A stretch of 40,712 nucleotides of DNA from an uncultured Oscillospiraceae bacterium. GTDB lineage: Bacteria; Bacillota; Clostridia; Oscillospirales; Acutalibacteraceae. How positions within the stretch are numbered: position 1 is the stretch's first letter; each line of letters starts with the position of its first letter. The notes beneath the pieces are model-generated. The model made no database searches and had not been told where the DNA came from. It saw nothing but the letters and a program-made list of their open reading frames with translations. Both the position numbers and the translations under genes were made by a program. This document shows positions 1-8,368 of this stretch, in pieces. Location of the stretch: contig USCI01000011.1 of assembly GCA_900553255.1 (NCBI GenBank), forward strand, positions 1-40,712. Reading direction: 5' to 3'.

Positions 1-10
1 AAAGGATTTC

Positions 11-75
11 GCGTCCGGCGGGACGCGACGGGGGCTTTGCCCCTCGACCCCACCGCCTTTTGAAAAAGGCGGGCG
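11..75. repeat. Cluster of three short palindromes (REP-like)
   Basis: Three perfect hairpins follow one another: GCGTCC/GGACGC at 11-26, GGGGC/GCCCC at 31-43 and CCGCCTTT/AAAGGCGG at 53-72. The block is intergenic, downstream of the leftward icd gene. Its makeup resembles the dispersed palindromic repeats common in high-GC Clostridia, but a second copy is not present in this window, so the repeat status is inferred. Confidence 0.45.
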
Positions 76-121
76 AAAACTTTATGTGTTATTTTTCTGT
101 ATTGACTTTTTCTACACGCTG

Positions 122-150
122 AAAAAGCCGGAGGCCTGCCGGCCTCCGGT
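122..150 (-). terminator. Rho-independent terminator of icd
   Basis: A 10-bp stem (127-136 with 141-150, one G-T mismatch at the base) with loop TGCC is followed on the minus strand by five T residues (122-126). It lies 35 nt past the icd stop. T residues on the plus side (150-153) could make it weakly bidirectional. Confidence 0.8.
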
Positions 151-184
151 TTTCTTCTGCATATGCTCCCGGACAGGCGCGCCC

Positions 185-1393
185 TTACAGCAGCGCAGCC
201 AGGCGTTCGGCCACCGCGTCGAGGAATTCCATCGAATTGACCGCCTTTTTCTCCGGCAGGGTGGACAGCAGCGCGAGATCCTTGGTCATCACGCCGCCCT
301 CGATGGTGCCGATGGTCGCCTGCTCGAGCTTGTCGGCAAACGCTTCCAGCTCCGGCAGGGAATCGAGCTGCGCGCGCTTGCGCAGCGCGCCCGACCACGC
401 AAAGATGGTCGCCACCGAGTTGGTGGAGGTTTCCTCCCCCTTGAGGTGCCGGTAATAATGGCGGGTAACGGTGCCGTGCGCCGCCTCGTATTCGTACTTG
501 CCGTCGGGCGAGACGAGCACGCTGGTCATCATCGCGAGCGAGCCGAACGCGGTCGCGACCATATCGCTCATCACGTCGCCGTCGTAGTTTTTGCACGCCC
601 AGATAAAGCCGCCCTCCGACCGGATCACCCGCGCGACCGCGTCGTCGATCAGGGTATAGAAATAGGTGATGCCGGCCGCCTCAAAGGCCGCCTTGAACTC
701 GTTTTCGTAAATCTCGGCAAAGATATCCTTGAACCGATGGTCATAGGTCTTGGAGATGGTGTCCTTGGTGGAGAACCACAGGTCCTGCTTCACCGACAGC
801 GCATAGTTGAAGCACGCGCGCGCAAAACTCGAGATGGAGGCGTCGGTGTTGTGCATGCCCATGACCACGCCGCCGCCCTGGAAATCATGGATCAGCCGGC
901 GGGTTTCGGTGCCGTCCGGCGCGGTCAGCACCAGCTCCGCTTTGGCGGCCGACGGGGTGTACATCTCGGTGTTTTTATAGATATCGCCGTAGGCGTGACG
1001 GGCGATGGTGATCGGCTTTTTCCAGGTGGACACGCTCGGCGCGACCCCTTTGACCACCACCGGCGCACGGAAAACGGTGCCGTCGAGCATCGCACGGATG
1101 GTGCCGTTCGGGCTTTTCCACATCTGCTTGAGCCCGTACTCCTCCACCCGCTGGGCATTCGGGGTAATGGTGGCGCACTTGACGCCGACGCCGTACTTTT
1201 TGACCGCCTCCGCCGCCTCGACCGTCACCCGGTCATCGGTTTCGTCGCGATGGCGCAGCCCCAGGTCGTAATACTCGCATTTCAGCTCCACAAACGGGGT
1301 CAGCAGCTTTTCCTTGATCGCTTCCCACAGAATGCGGGTCATCTCATCGCCGTCCATCTCCACGAGCGGCGTTGTCATTTGGATTTTTTCCAT
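185..1393 (-). CDS. icd: NADP-dependent isocitrate dehydrogenase
   Basis: Oxidatively decarboxylates isocitrate to 2-oxoglutarate with NADP+ in the cytosol, supplying 2-oxoglutarate for glutamate synthesis and NADPH. The 402-residue protein has the length and motifs of the eukaryotic-type (IDH1-like) dimeric subfamily rather than the E. coli Icd type: substrate motif KSPNGTIR at about 93-100, metal-binding NYDGDVMSD at 269-277 and the NADP-site EAAHGTVTRHY at 303-313. The ATG at 1393 is preceded by a GGAAAGGAAGG site. It stands alone between two terminator-like regions with no other TCA-cycle gene beside it, as is usual for anaerobes with a partial cycle. Confidence 0.95.
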   Translation of the reverse strand: MEKIQMTTPLVEMDGDEMTRILWEAIKEKLLTPFVELKCEYYDLGLRHRDETDDRVTVEAAEAVKKYGVGVKCATITPNAQRVEEYGLKQMWKSPNGTIRAMLDGTVFRAPVVVKGVAPSVSTWKKPITIARHAYGDIYKNTEMYTPSAAKAELVLTAPDGTETRRLIHDFQGGGVVMGMHNTDASISSFARACFNYALSVKQDLWFSTKDTISKTYDHRFKDIFAEIYENEFKAAFEAAGITYFYTLIDDAVARVIRSEGGFIWACKNYDGDVMSDMVATAFGSLAMMTSVLVSPDGKYEYEAAHGTVTRHYYRHLKGEETSTNSVATIFAWSGALRKRAQLDSLPELEAFADKLEQATIGTIEGGVMTKDLALLSTLPEKKAVNSMEFLDAVAERLAALL

Positions 1394-1465
1394 CGAAACC
1401 CTTCCTTTCCGGCTTATGCCATGATGAAACAGTATACCATACCTGCCCGCCGGTTGGCAAGCGGC

Positions 1466-3070
1466 TCAGCTGTCGGTTTTGCCGGCGGTGCGGAAATCAA
1501 TCGCCGCGCCGTATTCCCCGCCGCCAAACGGGTGGATCACCACCCCCGAAACGTTTTCGGGCAGCGCAAAGATCCGCGCCTTCGCGCTCAGCGGCACCGA
1601 CGGGCACTCGGCATACAGCCACGCCTCCATCGCCTCCAGCCCGGCGCGGGTGTTCGCCGCCGCCAGCTGCTCCTGCGCCTGCGCGGAGGAGAAGTTGGCG
1701 TAATTCTCCCGCTCATCCACCCCGGCAAAGCCCGCGAACGCCGCTGCTGCGGTCATCCCCGACGGCGTATAATCAGCGATGGCGATGGTGTAATTCCCGG
1801 TGCTCAGCGCGGAGCGCAGCTGTGCTTCCGGCACCGGTTTCAGCTCAAAATACAGCGACAGGTTTTTCTGCCACGACTGCACCACGTCGAGCGCGATCGC
1901 GTGGCTGTACTCATCGTCCGCGCACAGCACCGTCAGCGACGGCATGGCCGTGAGCTGTGCCTGCGCCAGCCCCTCCTGCAGCGCGGCGCGCGCGGCGGCC
2001 GCATCGGTATGTCCCGGCATGACGTTGTCCTCGGTGCGGTAGGTTTCCCCGCCGTTGGTCACCGCAGCGCCCGCGGCATACCCGAGCGCCCGGGACTCCC
2101 CTGCCGCGGCAATCGTCTGGTTAAGGGTGTCCCACTCGATGGCGTCGCGCAGCGCCCGGCGCACCGCCGCGCTCGACAGCGCCGCGTTGTTATTGTTGAG
2201 CCAGAGCATACGGGTGGTGTCGTCCAGGCGGACGATGCGCATGCCCGCCTCCTCAGCCGCCGCGACATCCTCCGGAGGGATTTCCGCCGCGTCGAGGGTG
2301 CCCGCGGTCAGCGCGGCCAGGGGATCCTCCGCCTCCTCGATGACATACCGCACGGCGGAGGGATAAATCCCCTGCGCACCGTGATAGCCCTCGTTCTTGA
2401 TCATCAGCAGCGATTTGCTGTGGTTCCACACGTCCAGGGCAAACGGGCCGTTGCTGATGAGGTTCTCCGCCTCAAGCCCATACCGGCCGCCGGTGGCGGT
2501 GAAAAAGTCCTCCCGGCAGGGCATAAACGGCACCGCCGCAAGCCTGGTCAGAAAACCGTCATCCGGTGCCTCGAGCGTGATGACCAGCGTTTTATCGTCC
2601 GCAGCGGTCACCCCGAGCGAGGACAGCGGCGCGCCGTCCTGGTGGATCTGCCGGGCGCCCACGATGCCGTAGGCCTTTTCGGCGAGCGGCGATTTGGTCG
2701 CCGGGTCCACCGTGCGCTGAAACCCGTAAACAAAATCCTGCGCGCGCACCGGCTGCCCGTCGCTCCACTGGCTGTCCAGCAGCGTAAAGGTATAGGTCAG
2801 GCCGTCGGGCGACACCGTCCATTCGGCCGCGCCCGGCACCGGCTGCCCCTGCTCATCCAGGCGGGTCAGCCCCTCGAACAGCGCCGCAATCACCGTCGCC
2901 GACGCGCTGTCCGAAGCCACCTGCGGGTCCAGCTGCCGCGGCTCGGCCGTCAGGGGGGAACGAAAGCCCTTGCCCATAACGGTATCCTTTTTGCAGCCCG
3001 GCAGCAGCAGGCACACCGCCAGCATCAAACACGCCGCTGCGGTCAGCGACAGGCGTCGCAGCCGGTTCAT
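1466..3070 (-). CDS. Peptide-type ABC transporter substrate-binding lipoprotein (SBP family 5, OppA-like)
   Basis: Predicted extracytoplasmic solute receptor of an oligopeptide/nickel-type ABC importer, anchored to the outer face of the membrane. The start is placed at the ATG at 3070, preceded by AAAGGGGG; from there the protein has a positively charged N-terminus, a hydrophobic core and a lipobox ending LPGC at residues 23-26. The mature part opens with the family's FRSPLTAEPRQLDPQ and has the SDGQPV..DFVYGFQR block of SBP_bac_5. At 534 residues it is full length. No permease or ATPase gene is adjacent, so it is an orphan receptor here. The substrate cannot be told from the sequence. Confidence 0.88.
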   Translation of the reverse strand: MNRLRRLSLTAAACLMLAVCLLLPGCKKDTVMGKGFRSPLTAEPRQLDPQVASDSASATVIAALFEGLTRLDEQGQPVPGAAEWTVSPDGLTYTFTLLDSQWSDGQPVRAQDFVYGFQRTVDPATKSPLAEKAYGIVGARQIHQDGAPLSSLGVTAADDKTLVITLEAPDDGFLTRLAAVPFMPCREDFFTATGGRYGLEAENLISNGPFALDVWNHSKSLLMIKNEGYHGAQGIYPSAVRYVIEEAEDPLAALTAGTLDAAEIPPEDVAAAEEAGMRIVRLDDTTRMLWLNNNNAALSSAAVRRALRDAIEWDTLNQTIAAAGESRALGYAAGAAVTNGGETYRTEDNVMPGHTDAAAARAALQEGLAQAQLTAMPSLTVLCADDEYSHAIALDVVQSWQKNLSLYFELKPVPEAQLRSALSTGNYTIAIADYTPSGMTAAAAFAGFAGVDERENYANFSSAQAQEQLAAANTRAGLEAMEAWLYAECPSVPLSAKARIFALPENVSGVVIHPFGGGEYGAAIDFRTAGKTDS

Positions 3071-3108
3071 ATGCCGTTTCCCCCTTTCCCTGGTTTGCGT
3101 CACTGCCG

Positions 3109-3777
3109 TCACCGTTTTTCGACGACCTCGCCCTGCTTTTTATAGATGCTGCCCGCCGGCACATAGCCACGCACCGCCGACAGCGGATAGACCTGACTGT
3201 GCGCACCGATGACGGTGCCGGGATTGAGCACGCTGCCGCAGCCGACCTCCACCTCGTCGCCGAGCATCGCCCCGAACTTTTTCAGCCCGGTCTCCAGCCG
3301 CCCGCCTTCCGCCGCCACGGTCACGAGGGTCTTGTCGCTTTTGACGTTGGAGGTGATGGAACCCGCGCCCATATGCGATTTGAAGCCGAGCACCGAATCG
3401 CCCACATAGTTGTAATGCGGCACCTGCACCCTGTCAAACAGGATCACGTTTTTCAGCTCGGTGGAATTGCCGACCACCGCGCCTGCGCCAACAATCGCGT
3501 TGCCGCGGATAAACGCGCAGTGGCGCACCTCCGTCTCCGGGCCGATGATCACATCGTCGCCGATAAACGCGGTCGGCGCCACCTTCGCCGTTTTATGGAT
3601 CCATACCGTTTCGCGCGGATGGTCGTACTCCTCCGCCGGCAGCGCCGCGCCCGCACGGGCGATAAACGCATGAATGCCGGACAGCGCCTCCCACGGATAC
3701 ACCGTCTCCGCGAGCAGCGGCGCGGCGATGGTATGGCTCAAATCATACAGGTTTTTGGTCTGCAGCGCTTCGTACAT
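3109..3777 (-). CDS. Left-handed beta-helix nucleotidyl/acetyltransferase-like protein (GlmU C-terminal-like)
   Basis: The 222 residues contain an imperfect hexapeptide-repeat run from about residue 56 to 205 (for example VWIHKTAKVAP, AFIGDDVIIGPETEV, AIVGAGAVVGNS), the mark of a left-handed beta-helix. Clostridial relatives are often labelled UDP-N-acetylglucosamine pyrophosphorylase, but the uridylyltransferase half of GlmU is absent, so at most an acetyltransferase or sugar-binding role is supported. It lies 39 nt upstream of the substrate-binding lipoprotein in the same direction, possibly co-transcribed. AAGGAGAG precedes the ATG. Confidence 0.75.
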   Translation of the reverse strand: MYEALQTKNLYDLSHTIAAPLLAETVYPWEALSGIHAFIARAGAALPAEEYDHPRETVWIHKTAKVAPTAFIGDDVIIGPETEVRHCAFIRGNAIVGAGAVVGNSTELKNVILFDRVQVPHYNYVGDSVLGFKSHMGAGSITSNVKSDKTLVTVAAEGGRLETGLKKFGAMLGDEVEVGCGSVLNPGTVIGAHSQVYPLSAVRGYVPAGSIYKKQGEVVEKR

Positions 3778-3965
3778 GCAAAATCTCTCCTTACATCCAT
3801 TTCCGCGAAGCCGCCGGATTATGCGGACCGGCCGGCTGCCGCGGCGCCTTTTTTTAATTTACCACCTGTCGGCCGTGCTGGCAAGGTTTTTTTCCGTTTT
3901 GCCGCAGCATAGGATAACCGGGGTTCCGTTTTTCCTTACCCGAATCCGAATGGGAGGTTTTGCCC

Positions 3966-5162
3966 GTGCCGAAAAAAACCATCGCCGCTGTGTTTTCCCT
4001 GCTGCTCCTGCTTTCCGGCTGCGCCGCATCCGGCAAGCCATCCCCCTTTACCGCCTGCCGCGTTACGCTGGAGACCGGCAGCTTTGCGCTGCCGCAGGCG
4101 GTGACGGCGCTGCTGACCGCCTATTTCACCTGCCGCGCAGACAGCTTTGGTGTCGCCGAAGGGGCGCTGGAGCCGGCTGCGCTGGAGGCGCTCCCCGCCG
4201 CCGAGACGGTAAAGGACGCCGAACGGCAGCGGGTCATCCGGCTGCAGGACCTGCGCCGGGACTGGAAATGCCGGTTTTCCGGCGCGGCCGCCGCGCTCCG
4301 GCTGGATTCCGCAAAACAGCAGGAAGATGGATTTATACTGAATGTATACGAATACGCCTATTTCTACAACTGGTATCCTGGTTATACCTCTCCCGAAAGC
4401 GCCGACCTGTCGGGATACGGGGTGCGGCACGTGCTGCATTTTGCCGGGGAGGACGGCGCATGGCGGCTGACGCGGGACACCTATTACGAGGGCCGGCCGA
4501 CACAGGCGGGCGGGGGCGGTTGGGAGGACGACCCGCTGTACCGCGCCTATGCGGGCGAGGTCAGCGCGCCGCCGCGCCCGGTCACCGGTACGCCGCCGCA
4601 GCTCGAAAGCAACTCCCCAACGTATATTAAATATTTTAATATACAATCAGTTGTAAACTATATGGATCGCTGGGCACCCTCGCGCAATCCGGCGTACCGG
4701 GATTATACGGCGGTGGGCGGAAACTGTGCGAATTTTGCGTCGCAGGCGCTGGCGGCGGGCGGGCTGCCGCAGGATGACGTGTGGTACTGCAGCGAGGGGC
4801 AGGGCAGCACGGCGTGGATTTCCTCCACGCGGCTGTACCGCTATCTGACCGAAGAGGCAAACTGCGGGAAGGGCGTTGCCGTGCTGCGGCAGAAGGATGC
4901 GGCCGGACGCACGCTGTCGCTCGGCGGGAAAACGAAAAAGGCCGCCGCGGTGCTGCTGCCGGGCAGCCCGGTGTTTTACCGCTGGGGCGGCGGCCATATC
5001 GGGGACAACCGCTGGAGCCATACGGCGGTATGCGTGGGAACGCTCGGCGACGGCACGCCGGCGGTGAGCTGTCACACGGGGGATAAATTCCATTTCAAGT
5101 GGAATTACGGCGGTGGAGACTGCGACTACGGCACGGTGCAGATGACCGAAAGCAAGTCATAA
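3966..5162 (+). CDS. Lipoprotein with putative amidase domain (Amidase_6, DUF1287/NlpC-like fold)
   Basis: Exported lipoprotein with a C-terminal cysteine-peptidase-like amidase domain. The GTG at 3966 is chosen because GGGAGG ends 8 nt before it; the in-frame TTG at 3960 is only 2 nt from that site. The N-terminus KKTIAAVFSLLLLLSGC gives a lipobox with Cys at about residue 18. The middle part is family-unspecific. From about residue 230, NYMDRWAPSRNP, then GGNCANFASQ with the likely catalytic Cys, and later WSHTAVCVG with the likely His match the amidase family seen in Clostridia and Bacillus. It probably acts on cell-wall peptides or a secreted substrate. It is host DNA, not the phage lysin. 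Confidence 0.78.
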   Translation: MPKKTIAAVFSLLLLLSGCAASGKPSPFTACRVTLETGSFALPQAVTALLTAYFTCRADSFGVAEGALEPAALEALPAAETVKDAERQRVIRLQDLRRDWKCRFSGAAAALRLDSAKQQEDGFILNVYEYAYFYNWYPGYTSPESADLSGYGVRHVLHFAGEDGAWRLTRDTYYEGRPTQAGGGGWEDDPLYRAYAGEVSAPPRPVTGTPPQLESNSPTYIKYFNIQSVVNYMDRWAPSRNPAYRDYTAVGGNCANFASQALAAGGLPQDDVWYCSEGQGSTAWISSTRLYRYLTEEANCGKGVAVLRQKDAAGRTLSLGGKTKKAAAVLLPGSPVFYRWGGGHIGDNRWSHTAVCVGTLGDGTPAVSCHTGDKFHFKWNYGGGDCDYGTVQMTESKS

Positions 5163-5444
5163 CGTGTTGCTTTGCGTTTTGGCTAGGCGGCGCTTTCTGT
5201 TAGGCAGACATACCTGATATGCGCGTATGCGGCGCAATAACTTTCCGCACGAAAACACACGGGTGCCGCGCCGCAGTGCCTTTTGGCCTAAGCCCCAAAA
5301 GGCACCAAAAACGCTTTTTAATCCCCCGGCGCCTGGCGGGTTCCGCCTTATGGCGTCCCCGAAGGTGCCGATTCGGTTGGGAGAAAGTCCTTTTCTCCTC
5401 ATGCGGGTGAAGGGCGGAAGGCAGGCGTATACGTTGACATTAAA
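5163..5444. other. Intergenic region without a convincing gene
   Basis: There are short reading frames on both strands but none has a ribosome binding site or recognisable content. The stretch holds a strong hairpin (see 5276-5305) and GC-rich repeats resembling intergenic palindromes elsewhere in such genomes. A short non-coding RNA cannot be excluded, but nothing positive supports one. Confidence 0.4.
5276..5305 (+). terminator. Hairpin, possible terminator of the amidase lipoprotein gene
   Basis: A perfect 11-bp stem (GTGCCTTTTGG at 5276-5286 with 5295-5305) encloses an 8-nt loop. A run of T follows only at 5314-5319, so termination is plausible but not textbook. Confidence 0.4.
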
Positions 5445-5487
5445 CTAAAAATTAAGCACCGGAACCTCTGCAAGGAGATTTCGGTGC
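5445..5487 (-). terminator. Rho-independent terminator of the HTH regulator gene
   Basis: A 14-bp stem with one mismatch (5456-5469 with 5474-5487) and loop GCAA is followed on the minus strand by TTAATTTTTAG. It lies just after the stop of the leftward HTH gene. Confidence 0.75.
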
Positions 5488-5507
5488 CCTATCTTTACCT
5501 TTAAAAT

Positions 5508-5729
5508 TTATCGCATCGGATAACGCAAATCCCGCGGCAATCCCAACAAACAATCAGCGGATATCTTGTAATGCAGACACAGTTTGACGATCTGTACAGC
5601 TTTGATTTCGCGTTTACCCGTTTCATACAAACTGTATTGCTGCTGTGACACACCTAAAATCGCAGCAACTTCTTTCTGTGGAATTTCATTTTCATCGCGA
5701 AATCTCTTCAAAGCTTCTCCGACCGTCAA
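5508..5729 (-). CDS. XRE-family helix-turn-helix transcriptional regulator
   Basis: Small DNA-binding protein of about 73 residues that is almost entirely one HTH_3/XRE domain: VGEALKRFRDENEIPQKEVA, then VSQQQYSLYETGKREIK as the recognition helix region. TTG at 5729 is the preferred start because AGGAGG lies 7-8 nt upstream; an ATG at 5753 would run through the ribosome binding site. It is transcribed away from the small gene at 5842, and the shared intergenic region contains inverted repeats that it probably binds, making it an autoregulator and a regulator of its neighbour. Confidence 0.82.
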   Translation of the reverse strand: MTVGEALKRFRDENEIPQKEVAAILGVSQQQYSLYETGKREIKAVQIVKLCLHYKISADCLLGLPRDLRYPMR

Positions 5730-5749
5730 GTTCCCCCCTCCTTTCCCAA

Positions 5750-5816
5750 ACATTTATTTGATTGTATTAAATTTCCCGCTAAAGCTGTTGATTTTACATT
5801 CAAATAAATGTAAAAT
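5750..5816 (+). promoter_or_regulatory. Divergent promoter/operator region with nested inverted repeats
   Basis: A promoter TTGATT (5788-5793), 17-bp spacer, TAAAAT (5811-5816) reads toward the gene at 5842. A perfect 9-bp inverted repeat, TTTTACATT at 5792-5800 and AATGTAAAA at 5807-5815, occupies the spacer. A 12-bp sequence at 5750-5761 reappears inverted at 5800-5811. These are likely binding sites for the adjacent HTH protein. Confidence 0.65.
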
Positions 5817-5841
5817 AGTGTTGACAAGGAGGATTATGGGA

Positions 5842-6087
5842 ATGAATTATCCAACTAACCTATATAATGATTTATTTTCTGCCTTTTACAGCAAAATGTT
5901 GACCAGAGAAGATCTGGTTCGACAAAAAGCCGCAGAACAGGCCATTGAGGACGAACTGGCCAAATTTATATCCAGTACAGACTTCTTGGATATCGATGAT
6001 AAAATAGGCGCCTATGCCAGCGAGGTCGCCGATTGCGCCTTCAAAAAAGGCTTCCAGCTGGCGGTGGCGCTCTTCACCGCAAAATAG
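5842..6087 (+). CDS. Small conserved protein, DUF6809-like
   Basis: An 81-residue acidic protein, mostly helical by appearance, ending in the motif FKKGFQLAVALF that resembles the C-terminus of DUF6809 proteins of Clostridia. Family assignment is from memory of that motif and tentative. The ATG at 5842 is preferred since AAGGAGG ends 9 nt before it; the ATG at 5836 is only 3 nt away. It is divergent from the HTH gene and probably repressed by it. Such pairs occur widely in Clostridia without a known role. No signal peptide or membrane segment is visible. Confidence 0.7.
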   Translation: MNYPTNLYNDLFSAFYSKMLTREDLVRQKAAEQAIEDELAKFISSTDFLDIDDKIGAYASEVADCAFKKGFQLAVALFTAK

Positions 6088-6152
6088 CGAATAATCCGGT
6101 CTCCCGCCCGGCATACTAACGCCGAATGCCAAGCGAAAGGATGCCGATTTTC

Positions 6153-7022
6153 ATGAACACCGCCGCCTTTGCCGTCACCGGGCCGGGACAATTCCACATC
6201 CGCACCTTCGACACCGCGCAGACCGGCGGTCTGCGGGACAAAAAGCAGGCCGAGGAGCAGCTGCGGCACAACGTCAAGCGCATGGCCGCCCTCCAGGACC
6301 GGTTTTACGCGCAGGACCGGGAAGCGCTGCTGCTGATTTTCCAGGCGATGGATTCGGCCGGCAAGGACGGGGCCATCAAGCACGTGATGAGCGGCCTGAA
6401 CCCGCAGGGCGTGCAGGTCAGCAGCTTCAAGCAGCCGTCCGCCGAGGATCTCGAGCACGACTACCTCTGGCGGGTCAACCGCCGGCTGCCGGAACGCGGC
6501 AACATCGGCATCTTCAACCGCTCCTACTACGAGGAGGTGCTCGTCGCCCGGGTGCACGACCTTCCGTTTGCCCAGAAGCTGCCCGCACGCTGCCTTGACG
6601 ACAGCCTGTGGGAGCGCCGCTACCGCCAGCTGCGGGACTACGAGCGCTATCTGACCGAAAACGGCACCACCGTGATCAAATTCTTCCTGCACATCTCCAA
6701 AGAGGAGCAGCGCCGGCGTTTCCTCGCCCGCATCGAGGACAAGGCGAAGAACTGGAAGTTTTCCGCCTCCGACATCGCGGAGCGCGCTCACTGGGACGCC
6801 TACATGCGCGCCTATCAGCAGGCCATCGACGCCACCGCCGCACCGGAATGCCCCTGGTATGTGATCCCGGCGGACAAAAAATGGTTTGCCCGGCTGCTGA
6901 TTTCCGAGATCGTCGCCGACACGCTCGAACGGCTCGATCCCGCCTACCCGAAGGTGGATGCCGACAGGAAAAAGGCCCTTGCCCGCTGCCGGCAGGAATT
7001 GCTCGAGGAAGCGGAGGAATAG
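6153..7022 (+). CDS. ppk2: Polyphosphate kinase 2 family protein (PPK2)
   Basis: Transfers phosphate between inorganic polyphosphate and nucleotides; members of this subgroup (PF03976) phosphorylate AMP and/or ADP from polyP. Visible motifs are a Walker A QAMDSAGKDG at about residue 64-73, the PSAEDLEHDYLWR block, and the Walker B/lid region GIFNRSYYEEVLVARVH. Length (289 residues) fits a single-domain PPK2. Three in-frame ATGs lie at 6126, 6141 and 6153; the last is chosen because GAAAGGA stands upstream, though its spacing (about 12 nt) is long. It is the last recognisable host gene before the prophage. Confidence 0.9.
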   Translation: MNTAAFAVTGPGQFHIRTFDTAQTGGLRDKKQAEEQLRHNVKRMAALQDRFYAQDREALLLIFQAMDSAGKDGAIKHVMSGLNPQGVQVSSFKQPSAEDLEHDYLWRVNRRLPERGNIGIFNRSYYEEVLVARVHDLPFAQKLPARCLDDSLWERRYRQLRDYERYLTENGTTVIKFFLHISKEEQRRRFLARIEDKAKNWKFSASDIAERAHWDAYMRAYQQAIDATAAPECPWYVIPADKKWFARLLISEIVADTLERLDPAYPKVDADRKKALARCRQELLEEAEE

Positions 7023-7055
7023 CAAAATCCCCCTGCCGGGCAGAGGGATTTTGCT
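7021..7055. terminator. Long palindrome at the host-prophage junction, probable bidirectional terminator
   Basis: AGCAAAATCCC (7021-7031) pairs with GGGATTTTGCT (7045-7055), continued inward by CTGCC/GGCAG. A and T tracts lie inside the stem, so it could stop both the rightward PPK2 and the leftward phage late transcript. It separates the converging genes ending at 7022 and 7066. Confidence 0.6.
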
Positions 7056-7065
7056 ATTCCGGTGT

Positions 7066-7380
7066 TCAGGCGTCGGTCTGTTCGGATGTCTTCTGCCCGC
7101 GCAGCCGGCCGACCAGGTCGCTGACAAAATTCGCGCCCCGGCTCGCAAAAATGCCGGTGAGCACCATGCCGATTCCCGGCACCACGAACGGCACGCCCAA
7201 CGCGGCGTACATATCCGCATTCGCCAGCACGCACAGCACGATGGAGATCACCATCGCGCAAAGCTGCACCACGGCGCACTTATAGCATTTATCGGTAAAC
7301 GCCTTGATAATGCTTTTGGTGTATTCGACCAGCGCTTCCACCGTTACGGCCAGCATCAGCACCAGCACCAGTTTATCCAT
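7066..7380 (-). CDS. Putative holin-like membrane protein
   Basis: A 104-residue protein with hydrophobic segments at about 2-16, 35-50 and 58-80 and a short charged tail (LRGQKTSEQTDA). Position as the last gene of the late operon, size, membrane segments and charged C-terminus fit a phage holin, which would permeabilise the membrane at lysis; no specific family motif is recognised. The ATG at 7380 has AGAGGGAG upstream. The usual partner endolysin is not found beside it, so holin function is an inference from context. Confidence 0.6.
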   Translation of the reverse strand: MDKLVLVLMLAVTVEALVEYTKSIIKAFTDKCYKCAVVQLCAMVISIVLCVLANADMYAALGVPFVVPGIGMVLTGIFASRGANFVSDLVGRLRGQKTSEQTDA

Positions 7381-7523
7381 ACCAAGCTCCCTCTTTCCGT
7401 CAAGTAGTGGCGGGGCCGGAAAAGGCCCCTTTCCAGTGTATGTCCGCAGCGGCAATGCGGTAACATCGGCCCCCTGTGAATCTCCCCATACCGTCCGGAC
7501 GGCAGGCGGAACCCGTTTTCCGC

Positions 7524-8366
7524 TTATACAACATAGTTGATGTTGCAGATGAAGCCCGCGAAACGGACCCCGCCCATCAGCTGACCGATGTAGATGTCGC
7601 CGTTCGTCCTGAACTGGATATACCCGCCGTATCCCAGGTTGCTCGGCGGGCACAGGGTAAAGTTGGCCGTCGGCCGGTAGCCGACCGGGATGGTGCCCAC
7701 CTTGCCTTCCGTGAGGTTGCCTTTATCCACCCAGACGGATTCCGGGAACATCACCAGCCGGCCGAATTTGTACGCCTTGAGCGTTACACTCTCCCCGTTG
7801 GAAAAGGTCAGCCGGATCGAGGTGGTGCTCGGCGTTCCCGGCGTGTAGTCGGTTCCGGATACCGCCCCGGTGGTCAGGCCGCCGGCAGTGGTTTTGAGGA
7901 TTACATTTTTGTTCGGCAGGCCAATACCGCCGTTGGCATACAGCGTTCCGGTGGAAACCGTAAGTGTACCGCTTACGTTCAGCGCACCGCTTACCGTCCC
8001 GCCGGTTTTGTCCAGCTTCGCATTGAACTGGTTGATATGCGAGCCGGTAGACGAATTGTGCACGCTGATCTGCCCGTTGACATACCCGGGCGTTGCGTAA
8101 TCCGACTCGGAGCTTGCCGTCAGGATACCGCCCTGGCCGTCCCCTTTGAGGATACCTCTCGCCGAGATATAATCCTGCTTGCCGTCGAGCTGCTCCGGCG
8201 TCGCATAATCGGTGCCCGCAGCCGCGGCGGAGAGGGCCGAACCATCCCCTTTCAGAAGGCCTGTGATGGTGGTCGGATCACCCGCGTCAATCGAATCACC
8301 CTCCAGCATTCGGGTGATCGCCTCGTCAAGCTCCTGCCCGCTGTGTTCGAGCTGATATTCACTCAT
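7524..8366 (-). CDS. Tail fibre / receptor-binding protein with collagen-like linker repeats (second copy)
   Basis: The 280 residues begin with a short N-terminal adaptor, then repeats of the form LLKGDG..LSAAAAGTDYATP (about 30-35 residues each), then a beta-rich C-terminal domain of about 100 residues from SIRLTFSNGES to the end. That C-terminal domain is nearly identical to the one ending the BppU-like protein at 10145-11260, while the N-terminal parts differ. In siphophages such shared tips usually bind the receptor. It lies three genes after the Ig-like protein and before the holin. Exact receptor unknown. Confidence 0.65.
   Translation of the reverse strand: MSEYQLEHSGQELDEAITRMLEGDSIDAGDPTTITGLLKGDGSALSAAAAGTDYATPEQLDGKQDYISARGILKGDGQGGILTASSESDYATPGYVNGQISVHNSSTGSHINQFNAKLDKTGGTVSGALNVSGTLTVSTGTLYANGGIGLPNKNVILKTTAGGLTTGAVSGTDYTPGTPSTTSIRLTFSNGESVTLKAYKFGRLVMFPESVWVDKGNLTEGKVGTIPVGYRPTANFTLCPPSNLGYGGYIQFRTNGDIYIGQLMGGVRFAGFICNINYVV
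7530..7860. repeat. Direct repeat copy A encoding the shared fibre-tip domain
   Basis: About 330 bp align colinearly with 10154-10486, with long identical stretches such as the segments encoding EGKVGTIPVGYRP and NLGYGGYIQFRTNGDIYIGQLM. Differences are scattered, many at third codon positions, indicating divergence after duplication rather than an assembly artefact. Confidence 0.85.
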
Positions 8367-8368
8367 CC

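Noticed and set aside
86..3145. A 1019-codon open frame on the plus strand.
   Set aside because: It is antisense to icd and the substrate-binding lipoprotein, both certain genes. Its Arg/His-rich content is what the complement of high-GC codons gives.
3966..5162. The amidase-domain lipoprotein as the missing phage endolysin.
   Set aside because: It has a lipoprotein signal, lies beyond two host genes and a regulator pair, and is transcribed away from the prophage; its domain is typical of host Clostridia lipoproteins.
7043..7056. Imperfect match of AGAGGGATTTTGCTATT with 40555-40570 as the att core.
   Set aside because: Identity is broken by a gap and a mismatch; cores should be identical. 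The left part also belongs to a palindrome. Not enough to define attL.
7381..7523. A 29-codon frame between the holin-like gene and the second fibre gene.
   Set aside because: No usable ribosome binding site and the composition is that of non-coding GC-rich sequence; the 143-nt gap otherwise holds a short GGGGCC/GGCCCC stem only.
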